64,000 nucleotides of DNA from assembly GCA_030248195.1 (NCBI GenBank), contig JASAND010004254.1, positions 50,757 to 114,756 of the forward strand. Reading direction: 5' to 3'. Origin of the DNA: Trissonchulus latispiculum. Its lineage: Eukaryota > Nematoda > Enoplea > Enoplida > Ironidae. Positions 54,841 through 64,000 of this stretch are shown here, one piece after another. Positions within the stretch are counted from its first letter, which is position 1. Each line of letters opens with the position of its first letter. The notes beneath the pieces were generated by a model that worked only from the letters and a program-made list of their open reading frames with translations, was not told where the DNA came from and ran no database searches. Position numbers and translations under genes: made by a program.

Positions 54841-55847
54841 GGTGCTGGTATCCTTTTGTGCAGTGCTTTTGTGGGTATATTTTGAAACGCTATAACTTTC
54901 GCAATTTTGCGAGTTGGAAAGAGCTTTATACATCATTTTAAAGCTTATAATATGTAGATTCTCATAAGAGTACGAAACTAGCAAAATTGGCAAAAAATAG
55001 CAAAAATTGTCTGACATACTAACATCTTACAGGCAGAATACAGACCAAAAATTTTTGAACATCGATTTCTCAAAACTGTGGAATCGGCCGAAATTTTTTC
55101 TTGTGCTGTCCTATAAAGGACATGTGGGTCGAGGGACATTTTTTTGGATTTGGCTCAGCAGGTTTTAACGGTCAAGAAAATCCACTAAATGTGCGGTGAC
55201 ACGGAATTTCGCAACTTTGCATTGAGTTTTTTCGCAGCTGGAGATGTTTTAGCTCAAACCAAGAAAAATGTCCCTCCGCAATAGTGCGAATTCTCATCCT
55301 GCCAAAAATCACGCGAATCGATTGCGTAGTTTTTGAGAAATCGATGTTCAAAACAAAATAATCGCAGTTTTGCCAAAATCGTTTTTCTGCCAAATCTCTA
55401 GCTTAGAGCAACAAACTCCGGCTAATAGGCATTGATAAAATGTGCAATGAGACTGTGTATCGATCGAGTATAAATAAACCAAAATTGTCCATATGATTTG
55501 GCAGTAATTTTGAAAAAACTTATTTTCTCGAAAACGGCCATTTTTGTACCCCAAAAATCGTTTTTTGATTATACTGACTTAACCACTAGAGATAGCTCAA
55601 AAGTTGTAAAAGCAAAAGTGTTCATTTCTGTGCCCTCTATCCAGCCATACCAACCAATCCGGTGTCTCGACTATGTACTGAGAGAATAATGGCAAAAACC
55701 AAAAATTTCTTATCTTTGCAGCTAAAAATGCGGGACTGGTCCCAGAATGTTAAAGAGCACCGAAATAGTAAATTTGGAAAGTTTCATCCACTTTCATAAA
55801 GAATTAAAGCCTATAGGATCAAATTTACACAAAGCGATACCAGCACC
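54841..55847. mobile_element. TTAA-flanked DNA element inserted in the tRNA-like part of the right LTR
   Basis: 1007 bp bounded by perfect 12 bp inverted ends GGTGCTGGTATC and GATACCAGCACC (about 18 of 20 when extended) and flanked by TTAA on both sides (54837-54840, 55848-55851). The left LTR shows the empty site ...TTTTAAACC. TTAA duplication is the signature of piggyBac-type transposases. No transposase frame is present, so it is non-autonomous. Confidence 0.9.
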
Positions 55848-55928
55848 TTAAACCAAAGCTCGGCGGTTCGATCCCCGCCCTGGACACTTTTCTTCACATC
55901 TTTCAGATTCTGATTTCAACCTTTCACA

Positions 55929-58900
55929 TACCTACCAACAAAATTACAACACTAGTTTGATATTGGTCATACTGGCAAAGAACGTATAGGAAACAAAAAT
56001 GTCAACGACCAGTAGTTGTTTGACCATCTGGTTTGAAACATTTTCTTGAAACAAATTGCATAAGGAAGCAAAACTACGACATTACGAATACTCTGAAATT
56101 CCTGATTTCTCCAGAGTGGGATTTTGGAATCATGAGCTCTTGGTTAAAGATTTTGTTGTTGAAATCTGTGCAGACTTGGTGCAAAGAATTTAGTAGGGAA
56201 GTGTTGGCCGTTAGTTGACGAAACCTCCGGCCAACGTTCAACACAACCCTGGGGAAGTTCGTCTGTTTCTCCTTTGCTTTCTTGTAGTGTTGTTTCTAAC
56301 CGATTTTGGTTTCAGTTTCCGTTTCAGTTTTAGTCGGTGGTCTGAAAATTAGTTTCAGTTTCAGTCTGCAGATCACAACGGTTTAAGTTTCAGTTGGCAA
56401 CCTAAAATAATTTGTTTCAGTTTTCGTTTCAGTCTGAGTTTCAGTTACCTTTAAAAAGTGACGTTTCCAGCCTTCAGAGTTGAAACACAATTTGAGGCTT
56501 ATTCAGCCTCCCCTGCAGCAGTATTAACAGAATTGACGCTCAACTCCCAAACCTTCAAAATGTCAAGTTTTAAGGAAAGACTGAAACTAGTTTAAAAGTA
56601 AGAGTTGGAATTCTTTGATAAAATACCATAAAATTAGTTTCAGTTTCAGTTTTAGTTGCCGTCATCGGCCTACATAAATTGTTTCCATTCCAGGCCTCTT
56701 CCCAAAATAGTTCTCAGCTTAAGTTTCAGCCACTGGAACATCACTTCTTTGTTGCATGAATCGGTCTCAAAGTTAAATAATAAATAGAATATTAAATTAA
56801 CTAACGGGTCTGGGAATATTTTCGTGTACTACGTTTCCGAAAATTACAGTATACAACCAACCGCATTTCAGCACCAAAGAAGACAAAGACATTTTCTGTT
56901 CCCTTCTTTTAATTCGATAAAATTGGAAACAATTTCGTCATAATTTGCGATATTCAAACAGCTACATATACCAAAGTTTAGGTTTGGCTCGATTGGTCAT
57001 GTTTCAAGAATCTCGAGTATATACTGGGGAAGTAGGACATATTCGAAGCTCTTACTTTGCTGAAAAAAGATTAACTCAAATACGATCAGTACTTGGGTCT
57101 TGTCTCGATTATGTCGATTATGTAGTCTCGTTCTGAGGGCGTAGGCAACCACAAACTACAATAGGATGAACTAGACTAAGAGTCTCTTCGCTCAAGTACT
57201 GGAATGCCTCTAGCTCAAAACTTACAGTCAACTCTGTACCGCAACTTTCACACTCCAGCTGACAGTTAGACAAGAGCGGTACAAACTCTGCCACCGTTAT
57301 ATAAGCCAAATCCTAACTAAAGTTCTAAGCAAAGCCAAACTGAGTCCTAACTAAATCCTAAGTTCCTAGAAAAAGGGACTACAGAACCTATAAATTTTAG
57401 GATTTAATATACAACAGTTACTTGCAGACGGAAAAGAGATAAGATGTTACAGACCGTAGGTAAAGAGTGTAACTAGTTACAACACAATATTGGTTAGGTG
57501 AACAGTTCAATACAAAATAACTCCGACAATACAAAATGATACAGTACTGGAAAAAAAACGGAACACAAACGAACAAACAAATTCAATGGCAAATGAAAGT
57601 CAAATACAATCAAACACCTAACCACAGATTCCTAAGGCTCGTACCTAGATGACAATCCTAATTTATATAGTTAGACCTGATAGAAGTCCTAGACCTAACC
57701 AGCAGTCTGATATTCACAAGTTATCCCCTTAAAACTTTAGTTAGCAAGTTTATCCTACAAACTTTATGTTAGAACTGAAACCTACAAAATTTCGAATGAT
57801 TTGATTATATATCGGTCGTCTGGTACAGTTTCGGAACACTGGATCACTATATTCTGTTACCTAACTAGAAGGTATCGAGAGGGTCCGCCTATATGCTAGA
57901 AGTGTCCTATGTGCTTTTATTTTAATGAAACAGTCAATATTGCGCGGATTTCCACCCTTTCCCGGGCACTAGATATTAGTTCCAACTACCCGCTCGGCAG
58001 ATAACCAGATGCTAATATCCTAGTTCCTGCCTAAGGAAGCGGTCAGAGGTCAATTCCCACGTTTTTAGAAGTTTGTCAGGATTCTGGATTTCCCCAAAAG
58101 TTTTAGTTAAATAAGATGAATTTTAGCAACACTGACAAAAGTAGAAAGAGATACAAAGATTGAAACAATGCATTTCATGAAAAAGTTCAAACGATTTTAA
58201 ATCTTCTAGGCAAAGTTTCAGGGGTCCCCCGCTCCAAACCACAACCGAAAGTTTGAAGCCTTGCAACAGGCGCTCAAAGCCGATAGGCGGCGGAAAGTTC
58301 GCTAAGGACAGCTGTTGATGATCGGTCAGTCGTCTGGTCAAGGAGCAAGCCTCAACCAGGGGGGAGTAGCAGTGCATGGCAAAGATATCGGCAAAATAGC
58401 AAGTGGGTGTCGGACAAATCACCCTAATCACAGATAGATGAAGATCCAAAGGGTTTCGGATAAATCACCCTGACTGCAGCAGATGTGTGCACTCTACATG
58501 TGTGCACTCTATACATAGGCCCTGGCAGACTGTTTATTCCGTTTGTAAAAAGAAAGAATGTTACTAAGTTCCAGTTGAAGCACCTTAGGTTCCGAGACCA
58601 CTGGACGAGAGAGAGAGAGAGAGAGAGACTGAAAATCCGGAGGATCCACGAGGGAACTCACACCGGTGAGATAGAGAGAACGAGACTGAGGATCTGGGTC
58701 CAAGGGAACCAAGGGGAACTGGTGAGCAGCAGACGGAGAGGGGGCGACACGGCAGGCAAAGTCCACTGGTAGAGCAGCAATGATCAGCAGGCAGGGCCAG
58801 GCAGAGAGACACTGTGATCCAGGAAGGCAAGGCAAGGCAGGGCTTGAGCGCAACCTGAATCAAGTGGGCTAAAACCGTTAGGATCTTTCAGAGAAATATC

Positions 58901-61320
58901 CTAACACGATATTTCCTGGGTCCAGAAATTATCCCCAAGAAGCTAAGATTGAAAGTTTGGAAGGTTTGAGACGCTGAGTAAAAATTTGAATGCGCGTCCT
59001 TTTGTTAAAAGTTGAATAAATTTTACGCTGAAGTGAAAATTGGGGACTTTTGGGAGAGTTCAGACTCAGGTAATATCCAAAGGATATTACAAACATATCA
59101 GAATCATTTAAGACAGTATTCAATTAAATTAAATTAACGGGGAATCTAAAGGGAACCTTTTGAAAGAGGACCACTGGGTCCTGTAAATAGCTTAGAAGCG
59201 ATTCCTAGAAAACGAGGGAAATCGTTCTTAAAAACTAGTTAAATAAAACAGTAAAGATTGGGGGGGGGAGACCTAAGGAGGGATAAATATCCTAGACCCC
59301 CTTTTCAAATCTAAAGAACCCCAAAATTTGTGGTGGAACTTGGAGGAACTTTGTAGTCCCTCCAAGGTAAGGGGGGTGAGAGGAATTTTGAACATAGTAA
59401 CGCCCTATGTTAAAGTAAAACGAGGGTGAGGGGAGACGGAGGCCAAAAAGCGGCCGTACAAGCCGAGAGACAAGGTAAGACTGAGGTGCAAAACAAGTCA
59501 AAATGTCAATCACTGTAATTTCGGCGATCATTACTCTGATTGGCCGAAATTGTCCTCCGCGCAAAAAGGCGCGCACTAAATGATTCTGATTGGGACAAAC
59601 TTAGTGCAATCACAAAATAACTTTCGGTGGGCTCTCAAGTGTTTACATTAGAGGGGAAAGGACAATTAAATTAATGCCTTTCCCGTATTGTTAAAATTAA
59701 GGGAGAAATTAGATTAACACAAACGCACTCAGGCAAGAAATTGACACTACGTCAATTTCTCGCAAAAGAGAAAAACAAGACGCAACACCCTACAAAAACC
59801 TGGACCAGGGGGTCCCCTTAATTAAAACTTAAGACTGCTGATTAGGTAGGTATAATTAATTAACTAATATGTACGAGCCTTTTACAAAATATAATACACA
59901 CAATACAAACAATTAGGTAGCTAAGACATGAATTAAAATTAAACAACTTTCTTTAAAATTCCATCAGTTCCCTTCTTTTTCTTTTGTCTTTGAGTCTCAG
60001 CCGAGTTGGACTCAAAGAGCGGAAAGTTTGTACCGTTACAGAAGAACCACATCTGTTGCATAGAGTTGGCAATAAGGAAAGACATAAAAGTCTTCACAAA
60101 ACAAGTCTTAAATTACAAAACCAAAACTTATAAAAGAGAAGAACTTGATAAGAATTCACACTAGCTAAGCAAAACTGGTTCAGTGAAAGGGTAAGCCGAG
60201 CTTCCCTTTTGCTTTAAAACCATTAAAAACCAACTTAATTAATTTAACTTTCATTAATTAATTAGCTAGAATATGGATTAACTTAATTAAACAGGAACTT
60301 TTAAAATTAAGTTTAAACCTTTAAAGATTACAATACTTGAGGGACGAGCCGAGCTCTCCCGGGTTAGGTAAGGAAATCGAGTATAAACAAAAATCGAACC
60401 ACAGAAGTACCAATTATTTTTAGCTTATCTTAAAGAGGAAGACCTGCTGTGTTTATTTATGAAAGTTTTAACTCAATTGTTGATGTTAATTAACGTGAAA
60501 CTTTAATTAAAAGCACTGTGACCAACCAAATCTGAAGGCCAACTTGAACTCCATTAGGTGGCTTGTAAATCAGCTTGTAGAATGAGAACGAATTACTGAA
60601 ATGGTAAATATTTTTCGATATTCTGAAAGTTTGCTGGTTATAATGATGTAAAAATTACATTAATTAGTCATGTTAATTAACGAGTAATTAAGCGAAAACT
60701 ATTGATGTGGACAAAACTTGAAAGTTACTTTGTAATCTCCATATGAAGTTTGAAAATGGCTTGTAAAATTAAAACGAACCACAGAATAGGTTGTTATTCT
60801 TTTATAAACCGCAAGAGCAGGTCTTAAGCTATTCAGATATAATAAACTGATTGCTACTAAAATGATTGCATTTCGACGTACAGTGAGCGAACACTAGCCT
60901 TTTATCCTGACCATGTTGAGTTGTTTTGGCCATAGTAGCAGAATCCCTTTAATTAACTTAAATTAATGAGTGGGCCATGCTCAGCACTAATCATTGACAG
61001 TCGTTCTACACCTGCCAATCCGCCTGGGGAGCGGCACCCAACGGGCCTCTACCTAGCTATCCCGCAACAGCATAATTAGTAAAAGTTAACTGCCAGCTCG
61101 AAACAACCCAACTTAAGCTTGAAACTTCATTCCAGTTAATTTTCCGAATTAATTCATGTCCTAACTATAACAGTGATTAAGGATACAAGTACAGTAGCAA
61201 TCAGACGCATTCATTCCATAGATTCCATTCCGTTTTTCGCTATCCTTTTAGTGCGTATCGCACTAGCCAGTCAGTTAATTTGCATAAGACATCCCCTTTC
61301 ACATTATAGTACGTCTAACA
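55929..61320. other. Long region without a recognised gene
   Basis: No coding sequence I can defend. Contents seen: a degenerate TTTCAG array (56305-56745), a (GA)n run at about 58606-58628, G-runs near 59260, and mixed AT-rich sequence with TTAATTAA-rich stretches at about 59800-60700. It may be remains of one or more large elements, but no paired termini were found. Confidence 0.5.
56305..56745. repeat. Degenerate TTTCAG array
   Basis: Irregular GTTTCAGTTTCAGT motifs mixed with TTTTCGTTTCAG and unrelated sequence; same family as the arrays in the astacin intron but more decayed. Confidence 0.7.
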
Positions 61321-61339
61321 AAATAAATTTTAGATACTA

Positions 61340-62050
61340 AGAATATTTAAAAATTAGCCAGTCGCAGTTGACTGGCTAATTCTAGTGTTAAAAGTAATGG
61401 GACTGTCAAAGTTGACTGGCTAAGACAGGCTAACTCTAATGTTAAAGATATAGCCAGCAAACCAGTCAACAGACCCTAGTCCCCCCCTCCATATATATAT
61501 ATATATGTGTATATATATATATACACATATATATATCTATATATATATATATATATACATATATATATACATTATATATAATATATGTAATATATATACA
61601 TATATATACATGTATGTGTGTGCCCCCCTTTCACATTATTTTGCATCTGTGCAGAGACAACATTCAGTTAACTTGCACAATACATTCCCTTTCACATAAA
61701 ATAAATTTTAGACAGTCAGAAAATTTAAACATTAGCCTGTCGCAGTTGACTGGCTAATTTTAGTGTTAAAAATAATGAGACCGTCAAAGTTGACTGGCTA
61801 AGACAGGCTAACTCTAGTGTTAATCATATAGCCAGCAAACCAGTCAACAGTCCCTAGTCCCTATATATGTAAATATATATACATATATATAGATACAGAC
61901 ACGAGATAAACAAAATTAAAAAATAAGCCAGTCGCAGTTGACTGGCTAATTTCAGTGTGAAAACTAATGAGACCGTCAAAGTTGACTGGCTAAGACTGGC
62001 TAACTCTAGTGTTAATCATATAGCCAGCAAACCAGTCAAGAGTCCCTAGT

Positions 62051-62055
<5 letters not shown>
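61340..62055. repeat. Three-copy tandem repeat with a TAGCCAGTC hairpin, separated by AT microsatellites
   Basis: Units at about 61340-61485, 61720-61860 and 61920-62055 share TTAGCCAGTCGCAGTTGACT + GGCTAA, GTCAAAGTTGACTGGCTAAG, CATATAGCCAGCAAACCAGT and CCCTAGTCCC. TAGCCAGTC-(6)-GACTGGCTA forms a 9 bp stem. (TA)n tracts follow the units, and CCCTTTCACA-containing linkers precede the first two. Confidence 0.85.
61488..61610. repeat. (TA)n microsatellite with ATACAT interruptions
   Basis: Long TATATA run with occasional CATATA and GTGTATA. A second pure tract lies at 62055-62110. Confidence 0.9.

Positions 62056-62110
<55 letters not shown>
62055..62110. repeat. (TA)n microsatellite
   Basis: An almost uninterrupted TATATA run of about 55 bp. 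Confidence 0.9.
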
Positions 62111-62112
<2 letters not shown>

Positions 62113-62794
62113 GTATATATATATGTATGTATGTATACGTAAACACGTGCAAAAGCTAGCTACCCGTTTTAGGATGTACATCTATGATTAGCACGTCTTG
62201 TGTACGCACTAAAAGGCTACCCGTTTTTCAGCAGAATCCAAGATCGAAACTCCATATGAAACCAAAACTGTTCATCACATATTTAGACTTTTTAGTTTAT
62301 TTTGAAGTCGCTTATCACTCGGATAGAGTGTTTAAAGACGTCGTTTTTGGTCATGTCGTGTCCTAAACTGCGTTCATTGGTTGATACGCCGGCCGATTTG
62401 GATTGAAATACAAATATTATGTTTTATTGAACAAATCCAAATGACAAAATATTCATTTTTATTACACATATGTATATTATATTGCCATCATGTATGTTAA
62501 CTTTTTTGAAGGCGGAAGCAGGGAAAATAGATGACAAGGGTTGCTCGCCGTAATCTCAATTATTTGGCATAGTAAGAAGAAAATAGATTTTTTTAGGTTG
62601 CCCGTTCTATCTGCTAGCATCCCAGAAATCGACTCATAAATATACTTGATTTTTGAGCAAGAAGGAAAGCTATGAACATTAATATGTATATACTAAATCT
62701 TCAAATTTTAGAATCCAATGTTTCGGTTTCAGTTTACGAGCTGAAATTCTGTTTTTGATTGAATTCTGTGATTGCACCTTCTTCAAGCGCATTT

Positions 62795-62951
62795 TCAATT
62801 TCCTTGCCGTTTGCCTTTTCCTATGGTATCCTTCGTACAGGAATATCGTTTGTTTATTTCGACGACATCCGTTTTGGAGAATCCATTGCGTTGACCCATT
62901 TTTTCAATGGGAAAGTTGACTATTGGAAGAATAGTTTCCCAGCCTTTCTTG
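62795..62951 (-). CDS. C-terminal exon of a second astacin
   Basis: Acceptor CTTGTTTTTTTAG then CAAGAAAGGC. It encodes KKGWETILPIVNFPIEKMGQ, then RNGFSKTD, EINKRYSC and a basic tail KGKRQGN to the stop at 62795. The phase needs one base to complete a codon from the previous exon, just as in the first astacin. It is about 70% alike at peptide level to 43450-43276 by eye. The catalytic exons should lie beyond the right end of the window or be absent; none are visible to 64000. Confidence 0.75.
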
Positions 62952-64000
62952 CTAAAAAAACAAGACTTTACAAAATTGTAAATCCAGTAGTAAGAAAAAC
63001 TATTTGCTACAGCTTCTGAGGAAGTCTTTGTTTCGTCCTGAATTCGAATTGGCTTAGGCCCTAAGAAACGGACTGTGCCTGACTTATTGAAATTTTTAGT
63101 AAATTTCGATGGGACTTCAAATCTACAAGCGACATTACTGGGACGGATATCCATCCAACGCTAACCTAACATATAATAGAAATTAGAAGTCTGCTGTCCA
63201 TGTTTAACTTACTATGTCTACGATGACTTCGGATTAGATACAGTGAAATTAAATTACATCTCTAAAGAATATATAAACTTGAACGGATGAATGACATTAA
63301 ATGACGTGAGATCTATGCAGGGTATGAATTTAAAATGGGTAAATATCGACCCAGTTATTTTGCTTACATTCAATTGTTTACGATTTTTAGTGATTTTTAA
63401 AACATACGGTTATGTGAGAGACTGAAACTAAACAAAACTTGCTTTGCGCACAGAGTGAACTTTCGGTATATAAAATGTAGATCTTTATACAGAAATTAAG
63501 GATGTGGTCAACTTTCATGCATGAGTCTTACAGAACTCCTACTTCTACAACGGAGTCCAACATAAATGGACTCTTGTGCTAAGATTTTAGGAATTCGAGG
63601 GGCAGCCAATTCGAAGTATCAATCGGCGCTGCATACAGTGCAAAGGTATGAGTAGGTAGTGACGTCACCCGAGTCGACCAAAATGGAAATTACCCTCAAA
63701 CTACCACCTCTAGAAATTAACAAAACCGGTTGCAGCTCTTGCAATTTTTTTGTAACAACAAAATAAGACGTGGCTAGTATTAATCTTCGAGACAGCCTCT
63801 ACAAATGAAACCAATGAGCACGGCTACGCTCGCTCCGAAGCCCCAGTCAATGCCCCATCATGGTGCAGTATTGGTCAATAATCACATCAGCTAAAACTCT
63901 AGAGAAAAAAACGCCAGAAACAATTTCTATGAAGCTAGCTGCTAGCTCCTAGCCCCTGATTTGATCCAATCTTTACCAACTTTCATTATATACCTGATCA
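62952..64000. other. Intron of the second astacin and unassigned sequence
   Basis: 62952-63080 resembles the intron next to the first astacin's last exon (for example GCTACAGCTT at both sites). Beyond about 63160 nothing is recognised. Confidence 0.5.

Larger units (their letters stand above)
54248..55928 (+). mobile_element. TRIM-like short LTR retroelement with a tRNA-like sequence in each LTR
   Basis: Two direct repeats start TGTTAAATATCAGCAAC and end CCTTTCACA: 54248-54421 (174 bp) and 54743-55928 (about 175 bp once a later insertion is removed). Immediately after the left LTR, TGGCGACCGTGCC (54424-54436) looks like a primer-binding site. CAAGGGGAGTA before the right LTR is a candidate polypurine tract. 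A 4 bp duplication TACC flanks the element. The interior is only about 320 bp and non-coding, so this is a terminal-repeat retrotransposon in miniature, about 670 bp without the insertion. Orientation is inferred from the primer-binding site. Confidence 0.85.

Noticed and set aside
58509..58863. Minus-strand Ser/Leu-rich frames near the GA repeat
   Set aside because: Driven by the (GA)n tract and purine-rich sequence; no recognisable motif.

Overview
The window is eukaryotic and almost certainly from an invertebrate animal. It has spliced genes with GT-AG introns, AATAAA poly(A) signals, very long repeat-filled introns, and animal gene families (NUP214 with metazoan-style FG repeats, ATP23, TCAIM, astacin proteases). 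Several generations of mobile elements are nested in each other. I cannot name the phylum from this sequence alone.

Layout. (1) 1-8.7 kb is a nest of Penelope-like retroelements (PLEs). An old AT-rich copy (PLE-A) is split by a 6.8 kb insertion flanked by ~414 bp direct repeats. The insertion carries an intact 919-codon frame with an N-terminal GIY-YIG endonuclease followed by reverse transcriptase (PLE-B), and also an inverted fragment of a third copy (PLE-C). (2) 9.1-30.5 kb holds the 3' half of a NUP214-type nucleoporin on the + strand: eight phase-compatible exons covering the linker, coiled coil and FG-repeat tail. Two introns hold related 1.6-2.1 kb composite repeats with 163 bp tandem units. 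The last intron (11.5 kb) is almost entirely a CACGTG-rich minisatellite, and beyond it a 31 nt terminal exon encodes the last residues. (3) 32.9-35.8 kb is a complete five-exon ATP23 mitochondrial metallopeptidase gene, with a hAT-like MITE and a hairpin in one intron. (4) 38.9-41.0 kb is a complete two-exon TCAIM gene, also mitochondrial. (5) 42.5-43.0 kb is the last exon of an unidentified single-pass membrane protein. (6) 54.0-43.3 kb on the minus strand is a six-exon secreted astacin protease. Its final splice acceptor appears mutated, and its introns are full of foldback elements and MITEs. (7) 54.2-55.9 kb is a short LTR element (TRIM) whose LTRs contain a tRNA-like Pol III promoter. 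Its 3' LTR was later hit by a TTAA-flanked DNA element exactly in the anticodon-loop position. (8) 56-62.7 kb is mostly unassigned, with simple repeats and a hairpin-bearing tandem repeat. (9) 62.8-62.95 kb is the final exon of a second astacin, part of a duplication with the first.

The host genes share no obvious single pathway: ATP23 and TCAIM act in mitochondria, NUP214 at the nuclear pore, and the astacin is secreted. What unites the window is its mobile and satellite DNA. The most unusual items are the tRNA-bearing TRIM with its TTAA insertion, the inverted-edge CACGTG minisatellite filling the last NUP214 intron, and the GIY-YIG-first PLE with terminal repeats nested cleanly inside an older PLE.
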